Source: Plasmodium malariae (Eukaryota > Apicomplexa > Aconoidasida > Haemosporida > Plasmodiidae). Taken from it: 64,000 nucleotides of DNA. Shown in pieces: positions 37,686 to 51,100 of the stretch. The DNA is taken from positions 186,001 to 250,000 of the forward strand of contig NW_021638312.1 of assembly GCF_900090045.1 (NCBI RefSeq). The letters are read 5' to 3'. The first letter of the stretch is position 1, and the number at the start of each line of letters is the position of its first letter. The notes under the pieces were generated by a model. It did no database searches. It had not been told where the DNA came from and saw nothing but the letters and a program-made list of their open reading frames with translations. The position numbers were made by a program, and so were the translations under genes.

Positions 37686-40600
37686 AATGGATAATAGTAA
37701 ACGTATATTTTTGTGTAATTCAGTCTTTGATTTTAAGTAAAACCTGTAATATATTTAGTTATATTCTTAATAAGCATGCTTAAAATTTCTAATATATTAA
37801 AAATTTACATGAGTTTAACACTTCTTTTAAATACACAAGAATATAAATATGTTCCATATTTTTTTGCGAATTTGAACTTTTAAAATTTTTCCTATTAGTA
37901 TTTTAACATATGATTTAAGTTTAACTAAAAATACTTATTATAGTAATTATATTTGTACATATAAATAGATTTCCACGAATAATATATGTCTGTACTTTCA
38001 AAATAAATAAATAAATAATAGAATTATTAATATTATTTTTTAGATCTCAGTTAAATTATATTTTAACTAACAATTACTGTCTTCTATTATGTAAATTGTT
38101 TTATTCTAAAATTATTATTTGTTAAGGTAATTAAAGAATATATATGATTTGTTTTAAATTAAAAATAAATTTGTTTTGTTTAGTATATAATAAAAATATG
38201 TGAGCACGCGATTTTGCATTGTCATATATATAAAGATATATTTTTACACAAAAACTTTATTATTATTTATTTTATATAATATTTTATGAGCTGTATGTAG
38301 GAAAATATATTTATGTAAAAAATATTCTTATAAGTCTTTTGGTGTTTTTCTTATTACATAATTATTAAAATATAAATATATAATAAAATAATATCTTTTT
38401 TAAATATGAAAAATTTATGATTGTTTTATATTTTGTGCATTATGAAACTTCGTAATTATTGAAAAGTAAAAACCAATTATTATATCATTAAAATCCCTGA
38501 TTGTATTGTTGATTCTATTTTTTATAATTTATTTTAATATATATTATATTGATATTATATAAATATATTATATATTTATTTTATTTTTTATATCATTGAA
38601 AGGTTAAATTTGTGAATTAGTTTTAAACAGATATTAATAGGTAATATTTTCATTTATTTAGAATGTAATAATTAACAATATACTATAAATTAGGAGAATA
38701 TAAAATTTTTATATCAGATGGAATAATTGAGGTATATAAAATATATATAATTTGTTACTGATAATAAATATAAAAGTAGTTATGTTTTATTGTATGTAGA
38801 TGTTCCAAAGTTATATAATCATTTTGTTAATTTGCTACAATATTATTGTATGCTTATTGTATTCATATTTTAAAATAATAATACATATAATTTTGATTAG
38901 TAATTAGAGAAAATAGAATGAGAACATATAACTAATGTTTTCAAATTAACAATGGTATAACAACATTTTTTACAAAAAATGTATGTGCTTATGGACAAGT
39001 TAGATATGTTATATTTTATGTTTATATTAAGAGCATTAAGGGTTAATACTCATAAAATATTTAGTCACTTATATTTTGTTTATATATTGTATTTTTTTAT
39101 TTATTATTTCAATGGATGAATATTTATAGAACAAGATATCTATCCAAGCATTTGTAATGATAGTTTTATAATAGATACATATATTCTTCATAGCCAAAGT
39201 ATGTTTTTCTATTAATATAAATATTATTAATTTATGTTGAGTTAGATATTTCAAAAATTATATATAATATCTTTATAATTTCTTTGCTATTAGTTTAATA
39301 TATCCTAAATTTATTATATATATAATGTAACAGAATTGCTGAATTAATAATAATTAAATATATATTTTATGGATAATATATCTTATAAGTTATATTTTTG
39401 TGTAATTTAGTTAATTTTTTATTTTTTCATATGCTTTGTGTAGCATTATTATATTACTCTATTATTATGGTGAGAATTATATGCATATTTTATTGTCTAC
39501 TAAATAACTATGGTATATAGTTCTAATTATGCAGATTTTATTTAAGTGTTATTATAAATTCAATTATTTAAAAGTTTTTTAAAATTATACTAACTTATGT
39601 TAATGTATTGAACATTTATGATTACTATTTAATGAAAAATACGGCTGATTAACATATTTTCAAGGTTCCGTTTTATTGTATTTATTGCGTGCGTAATTAA
39701 AATGTAAAATTTGAAACTTAAGCACAGAATCCTAAGCATAAAATCTAAATAATGAAACCATGAAACGTAACATCTTTAGTAGTTAAATAGAGGCAAATTT
39801 TATAAATGTTTTAATATTTATTTTTAGATATAACACTTGTTTGATTTACCTTTATGTTTTTTCTAATTCAAAGCTTCTTATTCATTTAGCTATAAATTCC
39901 ATTGTTTATTATTTTTCCTTTTCTTAACAAAGGAATACTTCTATTAATTAAATAAAAGAGTTTATCCATTTTTACTTCTTTTTGTAGTCTCGAAATATTA
40001 ATGTAGATAGGATTTTTGTAAATTATCTACTAATTTTTCCATTGTTTTGCTTTTTTATGAATAGTTTTCAAGTTATCAGTCAATTTTTCAATAAGAATAT
40101 ATAAACGTTATCATTGTAGTCCATTCTCATAGAATATCATCTATCTCACGTATTATATTCTTAATATTTGACATGTATATAAGTGAATTTAAGATATGTA
40201 TGTTTTGTCTACGAACATATTTCTATATATGTTAAATTATATAATTTTTAATTTTTCGTTAATATGGAATATTGAGTTACAATATATGTTGATAATGCCA
40301 AAAAAAAGGGAAAATTAGTAACTTTTATTTTTTGTTATTAAAAATTAAACAAAAAAAAGGATATATATTTCTATGTAAAGAGGTAATACAATGAAATATA
40401 TTTTTAAAGGGATACTTTATTAGAAGAAATGAAGAAAAAAGGAAATAATAAAATTTTAGATAATATATTAACTCTGCGACTGTAGAAAAAAAAAAATATA
40501 TTAATTGAAAACCATCTTCCAGAAGTATAATAAATAAAATAAATATAAAAATGTACTAGAAAGTATTTAAATATTTTAATCCTTTATAATAATAGTTAAA

Positions 40601-41651
40601 TATATAAAGTGTAATTCTTTCAATTTATATTATATAAAATAATACAAAAACTTCATACATATAATTTTGAATAATATTATTAAATGTCATAATGTTGCAC
40701 ATTATGATTAAAAATGATTATTAATTCTTATTTATCTAATAAAAATATAATAACCTTTAAGTCAATAAATTGAGGGTAATTTATATAAATACTTTTATAA
40801 ATTAAACAAAGCTCATGTTATATGGTTCAAAGTACGCTTTTTTTTTATTCAATTTTTTTTTAATATTAATGAGATAAAAAAATTTATTCAAATGTGGGTT
40901 TATATACTCTTTTTTTTAATTTTAACTGTAGAATGAAATGTTTATATTCTCACTAATAAATTTAAATATAAAAAAAGTGTTTAATTATATGAGATATACT
41001 AATTATAGAAGTATGATTATGATATATGGAAATAAATATAGTAATAACTAAGAATTATCTGTGTAATAAAAACACATAATGGTATATATGATTATAAATA
41101 TTAAATTATTTTTATGACTTACAAGAAAAAAACAAAAGTACTTTTTTAAAATATTATATTTTACATATACTAAATAAATTCAATAACAAAAAAAAAATGT
41201 AAAAAAGTAAACACTATTTAAACACAAATACAATAAATGCTAATAAATTTAAAAATAAATATTGATTTTTTATTTAGGTTTCTAAAATTACATTTACCAT
41301 TATATAGTATTCTATGTTTTGAGTTAATGTGATTTTTCAAATGTAAACACTACCCTCTTCAATTTTTGTTTTCAGTGATCCAGCTTTATTTTTATTCTAC
41401 TTTTTTTTTTTTAGAATAGCCATCTTCTTCCTTTAAGAAAAATATAAGATATTCACTTCACTTGGCTCTATTATGAAAAATAGTTAACTTATAAATCTCT
41501 ATTTTATATATTTTTCATTATGCATATTTTTCTGTCTCCTAGCCTTCATTTTTGCATGATGAAATATCCACCTTGGAAATTAAATAGAACAAAATTTTGT
41601 AATTACATTCCGTTCATTTTAATATAATATTTATTATTTTTATTCACAAGT
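37686..41651. other. Intergenic sequence with a minus-strand coding relic
   Basis: The first part is a fam-type 3' flank. On the minus strand at about 39780-40170 an unusual run of gene-like codons appears: near 40165 SNIKNIIREIDDIL, a stop, then EKLTDNLKTIHKKAKQWKN, two stops, and a 46-codon open stretch at 39895-40026 with NISRLQKEVKMDKLFYLIN. This is probably a decayed exported-protein exon of unknown family. Nothing else is supported. Confidence 0.45.
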
Positions 41652-42641
41652 CTATTTCATCTTTTTTTCTATAATCCACCAATTCCAGTATTTATTTTCT
41701 ATCCAATTTATATAAAAGGATGTTAACCAATTATTATAAGCCCCCGTAGTTTTTTTGCACCACTGTGTCAACGCTGAGTTTTTATAATCTACATATTTTT
41801 TTTTAAAACGCTTAATTAAACGGTCCCACTGTTTCTTTTCATTTTTTTTCTTTTTACCCAATATAAATAGGCTGAAACTTTTATATTAATATCTGGATCT
41901 TCATATAATGCTTTTTCATTCCAACGTATCCAATAAAGCGCTTCGTAATATCTATTTGGATCTGAATTCCATTCACATTTCTTCCTTTTACTCCAGTTAG
42001 TCAATTTGGATGTCATAATTTTATTGTAGGCGGACACATTTATATTTTCGTTGAACCAACTTTCAAAATCTGATATTATATAGTCTAATCCACGTGTTCT
42101 GAACCACTCTATCCATTCATCGTCACTCCAGTTAGAACATACATCATAAAGATCTGACTGATATTCTTCGTGCATTCTGGGATTATAATGCGACCATTTT
42201 TCCTCTAATCTGTTCAAAAAATTATTAAATGCTTCATTTTTGTTTTTTAACAAAGCAGCATGTTCCTTTTCAAAATCTTCTATCATTTCTTTTTCCTGTT
42301 TCCTCAACCATAATTCCCAATCAAATGTTTTACGTGATTCTTCTGATAGAATGTTTTTCTCTATCGTTTGTCTTAAATATGCTATTGGCATATCTTCAGA
42401 AGTAGTATAAGATTTACAAAGTGCAGGTTTTGTTTTTCCACTACATATCTAAATAAAATATAAAAAAGAATATATGTTTTTTATATTAACATAATTTTTA
42501 AATAGAATTAACTAAAATTTAAATATATTTATTTGAAATATTTTATATTACCCCACTAAAGCAACCATTAACACTTTCAGAGGTAGAAGATAATTTAAAT
42601 ATAACAGCGGAAGCTGATACAAAAAAGAGTATTGATTTCAT
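41652..42641 (-). pseudogene. Tryptophan-rich antigen, two exons, single-base frameshift
   Basis: Exon 1 (42641-42552) codes MKSILFFVSASAVIFKL and 13 further residues, a signal peptide. Exon 2 (42448-41652) starts after TTTATTTAG with ICSGKTKPALCKSY; the joints are phase 0. The body is a chain of tryptophan-bearing helices, typical of the Plasmodium tryptophan-rich antigen family (Pv-fam-a relatives): FDWELWLRKQEKEM, NRLEEKWSHYNP, SNWSDDEWIEWFRT, FESWFNENINV, KLTNWSKRKKCEWNSD, ALYWIRWNEKALYED. The frame is lost in the T8 run at 41842-41849 (A8 on the coding strand); the other frame continues without a gap as KKQWDRLIKRFKKKYVD, ALTQWCKKTTGAYNNWL and a W-rich end at 41652. Family members bind or modify red-cell membranes in other species. 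With a single homopolymer lesion, a sequencing error is as likely as a recent pseudogene. Confidence 0.8.
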
Positions 42642-45550
42642 CTTAAATATTTTATAGTTTTATTTTATATTATTTATTTTTCAATATAATATATTAAATT
42701 ACAAAAGCATGAACTCTAAAATAATAAGTATAAAAATAACGCGGAACATGAGAAAATGGTTTACAAAAAGTATTTAAATTACTATTTAAAAAAAAATAAT
42801 AAAATAAAAATTTTTCAATGAAAAAAATATGGATCCAAAAAATTTATTATAATTTTTATAATAAGGTTAAAACAATTCTATAGAGAAACACCTATATTTA
42901 CTTAAATGTAATTAAATATTTATTTATGTACCTGTGTCAACTTACAATATTTTAATAATATTTAATTATTTTTTTTATTATTTTTTTTTTAAATATTTAA
43001 TTTTAAAATATAAATAATAATAAATTATAGGATTATTGTAAAACTTAAACTAAACATGTATATGTATATATATATATATAGATATAGATAGAAAGATAAA
43101 ATTTCAAGCGTTATAATAGGTAATCACATTCGTTACTTTTTAACATATAAGTATATCATCAATATTATCCATACATGTTTTATTAATAAATACGTTACCC
43201 CTTCATTAACATTCTTATTATTATAATTTCTTTTTTTTTACAAAAATATTTTTCTTCGTAATTATGTGATTATAATAAATATAATAATTTAGAAATGAAG
43301 ATAAAAATTAAATTAGAAAAAAATACAAAAAAATAAAAATTACAATATTGAATTTATACTTAAATTATGTTTAAATATAATTGACAATTATAAAGGGAAT
43401 AATAATAAGGAATTAAAAAAAAACTTTTTAACATTTAAAATGGATTATATTTTCCTTAGGTTTTTTTACACTTTTTTTCAAAAATTTACTTACATTATTT
43501 TAGGAATTTTTTTAATTTTGTTTTTTATTTTTCTAATCGTTCTATTATTTTCTGAATTTATTTTATGTAGTATATATATTCTTAGTTTTTTATTTTTATT
43601 CTCTTTTTACTTTATATCTTAATTTTTTAAACTTTGTTAATTATTTTTTCCTTTTTTTATGTTAATTATTGTTTCATTTTTTTATTTTATTTTTTGCTTC
43701 ATATTTTATATTTTTTGTCCAATTTTTTTTTATTAATAAACGAAGTTCTGTAAAATAAATTCTGATGCGTGCCATTATTTTTGACACAATTTGTTTAATT
43801 AAAAGAAATATTATTTACATATTTTTATTATTTTATATTTTTACTGATTGAATATTCCTGATATTAAAAAATAAGAATAAATATAATGAAATATCCAAAG
43901 AAAATATTATTATATATCTCTTTGTTTGGTATGAATTTTAATAATTTTAAAGAAAACGGAATAACAATTTACTTGTATAATTTTTTACTATTATACATTA
44001 ATAACAGGAATATTATTTGTTATATTAATAAAATTTTATAATAAAGACTTTTTTTATTTATTAATATATTGTAAGAATTGTAATATTAAAAAATTTTAAT
44101 TAATATTTTTAGAATAATTTTAAAAAATATTTTAAAAAATTTTTTTCTAATAGGAAGTAAAATATTATAAAAAATATGGGTACCAAACATTTTATGGTTG
44201 TTGAAATATGCGCGAAAAGGTAAAAAGGGGTTTATATTTAAAAGGAAAAATTAACTTATTAAATGTGAAAGTGAGTATTTAGTTAAAAATTAATTAATAT
44301 CATGTTGTAGTGAGGACAGAAGATGATAATATCATAAAATATATTTATATAACATAGCATAGCATGGCAAATGAATAATAATATTGCAAAATGGATTTGA
44401 TATATCATTTCCATGATTTACTATAAAGTTGTTAGTTTTAATAATATTTTATAAATCATTAATAATAATTATTTTACATTTTAGCAATTTATAAGTAATA
44501 CAATAAATAATACAGTCCTTTAGAAATATTATTATATAACACTTACTAATGGAGAATGGCTCCCACAGTTGTAGTAAAATATAAAGCAAAATGATTTATG
44601 CTATCTTTTTCCTATTTTCCTATGAATGGAAAAATATTCTTTTTATCAATATATATATATATATATGTGTGAATGTGTTTCGTTTATTATGCAATATATA
44701 CTATGGAGAAAATGAATTTCGTCATTAAGAAATGGAATTTTTAAATTTAATATTTTAATTTGGAGAAAAAATAAATAATTTAAAAGAACACAAATATATC
44801 TAACAGATAAGTGTTTAAAGATATACAATAAATGAACGCTATTAATATGCAAACATCAATTAACACATAACAGATTAAGATGTTTTCATTAAGTATATAG
44901 CATACATTTTTTTTTAATGTAACTTATAATATAAATTTTCTGCAAATTATCATTATGTTTCCATAAGGAGTTTTTTTCATTTTTTTTTTTTTTGTGAACA
45001 AAATTTTTATATAAATTAAAACATAAAACAGTCGAATTATGGGAATGTAAAAAATATACAAATAAATATATTTCTAAATGTGAAAATAACTACATATTAT
45101 TATGTAATAGGATAAAATATAATTATAGAAATTTTTGTAATAATATTGTATTAATTCAAGAATAGTGTTACAATTTATTTATTTTGTTTTGTTTCCTTAT
45201 GCCAAATTATAATTTTTTCCAAGTTAAACATTTTTGTAAAATATTAATATTAACTGCTTTTTTGTATAGGTATATTAATATCTTAGTACTTTTATTGAAA
45301 CAAGTATTAATATATTGTTTTAATGGATAATATTACAGAAATAAAAAATGTATATATAATTGTAATATATTTGAAGTGCTTCAATTTCAAACTTCATATT
45401 TAATGATTAATATTTTCTTTTTATTACTTATTACTTTATATTCATTTTCTTTATTATATAGAGACATTAAAAAATTTAAATAATATTTTTCATTAATAGC
45501 CTTTTTTCTTAAATATCATCTAAATATATTATGGAATTATACCTATGAAT
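42642..45550. other. AT-rich intergenic sequence between the tryptophan-rich gene and STP1
   Basis: No gene is supported. It holds a TA/GATA tract near 43060-43095 and T-rich stretches at 43440-43740 that give an apparent 60-codon Phe/Leu-rich frame with no other support. The last few hundred bases are the STP1 3' flank. Confidence 0.55.
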
Positions 45551-48157
45551 TTATAGAAACTGTTTATCTTCTATTTCATCCGATTTGTCTACTGTGCTAT
45601 CACTAACTATAGAATTTGCATATAAGTCATCTTCTCTTATCCAATCTTCTATCTCATTTCTGAAACTATCTTTCCGTATATGAGCATTAAATTCCTCATT
45701 TCTTTTATTTTCTATATCATTTTTATTATATTCAATTATATTTTCTGTAATTTCTTGTTTTTTACTTGAATATCCTTCTCCCTTCCATTCATTTATGGAT
45801 CTATCCAAATATGATTCCCTATTTTCAAGGTTTACCTCCTTTTTACATTCTTCTAATACTGCTATAAGCACGAGAATACAAAACTTTGTTAATAATTTTT
45901 TTTTTATATATTTACATAATTCTTCATAATTTTCTTTGTGCTTCAATTCTTCTACATTTAATAGTGATACATAATTTTTAGTATCTTCATTTACACATTC
46001 ATCTGAGATATTCTGCAACTCCTCTGCTAATCCATTATTCCAGTACTGATCAAAATATTGTTGTATAATTATACCCTTTTTTGATATCCACTGTCTCCAT
46101 ATATCTTTTTCTCTTTCTAAAAATGAAACTTTTTGAGTTTCATTTGAAGATTTCTTTTTTATTTCTTCCATTTCTTGTATGTAAGCTACTTCTCTTTTCC
46201 ATTCATCCTTCAAATTATTAAACCAATCGTCTTTTTTCAGATTTTGAGAAAGATTTCTATGTCTTTGTATCCATTTATTCCATAGAATATTTTGTTTTTT
46301 AATATCACTGATACATTTAACATTTTCTATTATTAGATCATCATCTTTTAAATTGGGATAGGTTATATTATCCTCTTTTGTGAACTCATCTATGCATATT
46401 TCTAAGAATTCGTCTTTGCGGTTTTCCCAATTTTCATTTCTGTATTCTTCGAGTACTTCCATATGTACTTCTATTATGATTTTTGATCTGTCTTTTTTTT
46501 GCTTCGACAAGTTTACTTTTTTTCTACGTTCATTTATTTTAATTTTTTTTATGATTTCTTCATCATCATATATTGGGCTTTCTAAGTGATAATTTGTGAA
46601 AAACTTACTTTTTTTATCAAATAGTGAAGGTACTTTTATTCTAAGGAATTTCATTTGTTTTCTTTTTATATTTTTTTTTTTCTTAAACATCCCTATTAAT
46701 GCGTACTACAAAGAAAAAAAAAAAACATTTATAAAATAAATTATTAGAATAATCAAATTCTTATTATATATTTAGGCTTATGTTTTTATTTTACTTTAAT
46801 AAAAAAAGAAAATACAATAATAATAATAATACTTATTAAAGTAGATGATGTATGAGTGTTAGATCGTTGCAGTACTTGACCTGTAGCATCTTTTTAAACA
46901 TGTATACAATATATATATATTAATGTATTTAGTTATTTTAAAATAACAAAATAACTAGCTTTATTGTTACCTGCAAATGTAGGGGGCGTAGAAGGAGCAG
47001 AAGAGTGTGAAACACTTACTTGCATTGAAGTAGATGAAGAAATAACTTTAGAATCAATCATGTCTTCCAGTGCTCCCGTATTTGGAGAAAATGCTGTATC
47101 ATCGGATGATTTCCTTTGTTTAATTGCAGATCCTGATGTTTGTTCGTTTATAGGTTGAGGATCCTGAATTTCCCTGCTGTCACCTTGAGTACTTGAATCT
47201 TTTGTTGAAGGTAGTTCCTCAGTTTGAGGTTCAAGATTCTGTCGAACCTGTTCTTGTTCAGTTTCTACTTCAGTTTTTTCTTCCTCTACATGTCCAATAT
47301 ACGAGTCTTGTTTCTGTAAATCTTGAGGATTAGATTGAACGCTATCTATTGTTTGATCAGGATCTGGAGGAATTGTTTTTTTTTCTGCAGATTCAAGCTG
47401 TGTCCTTGCAACTGAATATTTAACCGTGCACTCAGGAAGTTTACTAAATGTTTTAGGATTAAGTATATCGCATTTATTTGTTGGAAATTGGGACTGTGGA
47501 TTTTTGCAATTATTTTGTATGAGCACTTTCTGTGTACTAAAATGGATATATTTTTCATTAATCCATGCATTATATTCATTAATTTTATTTGAACATGTCT
47601 CATCACATTCACCTGAAATTTTACGTCCTCTTGTAAGACATTGTATTTCATTTATTTTATTATTTTTATTTTCGCAGAAATCTAGTGCTTCATAATTTAA
47701 TTCTAAAATTTTTTTTTCATTATTATCTAAAATTGGAAAACATCCACCATGATTTTTAGTTATAAGCTTAAAGTAAGATGTTGCCCAATTTTTTATTGTT
47801 CCTTCCCATTTATTTTGATTTACGTAACGTGGTGCATTTTTATTCTGTATTAGAAAATCAATCAATTTTAGGCATTCCCTCCTAAAAATGCTTTTATTAG
47901 TCTCATTAATTAAGGAAGGAGTTTCATTTTTTATTTTTTCTGCTATAATTCTAAACTCTGATCTGCTATAGTATGATAAAGCTCCTAAACCAAGAACACC
48001 TCTTTCCTGAATTCAAAAGAATTATTATGAATATTTTAATGAGCGTAAATTGTTACCTCAGTTGTATTATAACTTTTTTTTATAATAAGTAATTTACTAT
48101 TAAATTTAATAGTTTTAAACAACAATGAATATTACCGAGGATAAACATTTTTCCATA
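45551..48157 (-). CDS. STP1: STP1 protein, complete, four exons
   Basis: Exons on the minus strand: 48157-48137 (MEKCLSS), 48006-46971, 46889-46795 and 46705-45551, joined in phases 0, 1 and 0; about 768 aa. Exon 2 holds the cysteine-bearing extracellular domain (FRIIAEKIKNETPSLINETN, KSIFRRECLKLIDFL, CDETCSNKINEYNAWINEKY), then a Glu/Gln/Ser/Pro-rich low-complexity stretch. Exon 3 codes the single membrane span, STLISIIIIIVFSFFIK at about residues 368-384; skipping it would give a stop at 46933. Exon 4 is the cytoplasmic part, with basic KKKKNIKRKQMKFLRIKVP and tryptophan-rich SURFIN-like blocks (WNKWIQRHRNL, DDWFNNLKDEWKRE, DIWRQWISKKG, EIEDWIRED). STP1/SURFIN proteins are thought to sit at the infected red-cell or merozoite surface. 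No stop or frameshift was found. Exon 1 is tiny and is the least certain piece. Confidence 0.85.
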
Positions 48158-51100
48158 ACGACTCTATATTAATACCCTGTTGTAAAATATAATGTGAGCG
48201 AAAAATACATATACGAATATTTTATGAATAACATAATTTAAAAATAATTATATATTTATTATCAGAAGTTATAAGATAATCAACTAAAAAATAATGGTAA
48301 AAGACCTACAAAATGAGTGAACATATTAATATTTATTTTATATGGTTCCTATCTTTTTATAGTTTTAATATATGTCTATTGGATATAAATACTAATAATA
48401 TTTTGATAGTAAACACAGTTACGTATATGTTTTATATAAAATTATTACTTTTCTATAACGAAAAGATCAAATAGATGACAATAACAAATTATATATAAGT
48501 TATGTTAATATGTAATATAATATTTTTTGCGTAAAATTATCATTATATATGTAATGCAATTTTTTATATTTTTTTTATTGCGATACTATTGTTACTTACT
48601 TCTTTTATAAATCTCCCCGTTTAATAACTATTATGTTAACAGTTCTTTTGTATTTACTACAATGAAACTAGAAATGAGAATTAATAATATATAAACTATA
48701 CTAAATTGTTATAGTTGTAAAATTTACATACGATTAATATATACAAATTATTTTTAATATTATAGATAACAATCACCCAAAAATCTAGTAATTATGGCTT
48801 ACATTATATCGTTAAATATTTTTATTATAATATATTTTTTTACATATATATGCTCGTATGTACAATGCTATTAGCAATCTTATATTTGAATGATTTAATT
48901 TAGACAAATTATTAATTATTTAATGTATAATTAGGTATATTAAAAAATTACAATAAATTCGGATATCTATACAACCTATTAAAAATTAGCATTATATAAT
49001 ACATCGGAACTTATTAAAATATATCATTAGAAAATGTAAAATACATTATAACTTTCATTAAGAAATAATAATATAATAATTCCATGTTAATATAATTATA
49101 TATTACATTATATGATATCAAAAAAACTGAAGACTCATAATTATTTTTCTTTAATTATTTACAGGTGCATTAGAATATACAGCCTAAAAGATTATTTATT
49201 TTTATTATTTTTTTTGAATTTTATACATATATGCAAACATATTTATATTACTATTAATAAATATTTATTTAATATATAATTTAAAAAAAACGAATGCATA
49301 AATTTATAGTACTTTTTAAAACAATATTTGATAAATAAAATTAGAGAACAATTTAACTTTATTAAAAGCATCATAAAATATTCTATTGTAATGTACATAC
49401 ATTTTTTTTTCATTTTAATGCTTCATATGAAAAAGTACTTAAGTGATGAATAATGGTCAGAGAATTAAAAAAATAAAATTAATAATAAAATTTTGTAACT
49501 AATTATTTTAAATAAACAATTATGTTATTATGGTTATGATTGATTAGAGAATTTATGTATAAATGTTCTATGTTAATTTATTATTTATTTTTAAATTTAA
49601 TTCTATAAAAATATTTTACCTCTTGTTTTACTTTTTTTATTTTAATCCCTTACAATACATGCCATTTTTTTGTTCTTTTTAACATTTTACTTAATAGATA
49701 TATACGGAGATTTCATGTGAAAATAGATTATCATTTTATAAATATTATATATTTACATTTCTGTAATTGATTATATTAATTAGATATATGGTAAATATAA
49801 TATATATTATGAACTTATAATAGTGTATGAACATGTGGCAACATAAAAAATATATGATTTTATGAAACATCTGAATTATTATAAATTAACTACATAAAAT
49901 ATATTTTAAGATATTTATAAACTATGTTTTCTGTTTTTTTTTTTTAATATTTTATAAATATATTAAAATAATTTTTTTTATTTCTTGATGTATTTTTCTC
50001 TATTTTGTTTGAATATATGATTAAATCTATTGTATGCTACTAAAGTTTATTCATGATCTTTAATTTAAAATAATAAAAAATTAATATTTACGAAATTTAT
50101 TTAATATTTCTTCATATAACTATGATTATTTTATTTACGTATTTAAAAAATTATATTTAAGTGTAAAATAAGTAATGAATATGTAAATCTTTTAGGTCAA
50201 ACAGATTGAAGCATCTGTTTTATCTATATATATATATATATAATGTAGGAAAGCATGTAGCTAAAAATATAAATATATAATAATGCTATTTAGCATACAT
50301 TATTTTCTTTAAATAACATATAATAATACTGTTGTATTTAATATGTATAAATGCACAATATAATAAATGTGGTATATATTATTTTAAAAAGCACTTACGA
50401 ATTTAAAATTAGAGTTCATATTATTTTAAACTGTAGTTTATAATAACCGATGTATTCTTATACTTAAATAGTTTTTATAGAATAACAAAAAAGAAGAATA
50501 TAATGCAAGAATTTATATTATAACATATATATTGTAATACTATGAATATTCTTTTATTTATGTGTATAAATATAGAGTCACAACATATTATAAAAGGAAT
50601 TTGTTTTATGTGCTTTAACTAATAAAGGAATAGGCAGCATTTATCTAAGTTATCATAATATTATATATATAATATTATTATTAAGGTTTAATTAATATCG
50701 TTTAATAATAATGGATATCATTTTGTTGTTATATATATAATTTGTTTAATGTACAATTCTGAGGTTATAGCACCGATTTTTCAAACATTGAGTTCCATAA
50801 TATATTTCATTCTCATTATTTAATTACAAGAGTATACATATTACTATGTATATTTTTTCGTACATTAAATGATAAGATACTCTTATTATTAATATTTTTT
50901 AGCTAATTTAATGGTAATCCTGTTTTTCTATTGCAGCTACAGTTCATGTTACGATTTTTTAATAATTAAGTTACCTTTTTCTTGCATATCCATTTGTATA
51001 TATAAAATTACCACACAAAATACTATTTATTCTAACAGTATTCATGATGAACAATTATATGAATAATAGGAATCCAATTAAAATTTGTGCTTTTTTATAT

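Noticed and set aside
43440..43622. 60-codon Phe/Leu-rich + frame that looks like a membrane peptide
   Set aside because: Arises from T-rich DNA; no basic start, exon partner or conservation.
46933..46970. STP1 exon 2 read through to a stop at 46933
   Set aside because: A GTAACA donor at 46970 and a phase-matched exon with a membrane span explain the gene better.
46380..47695. Several + and minus open frames of 60-100 codons overlapping STP1
   Set aside because: Shadows of STP1 exons 2 and 4; the STP1 frame is supported by splice sites, phases and family motifs.
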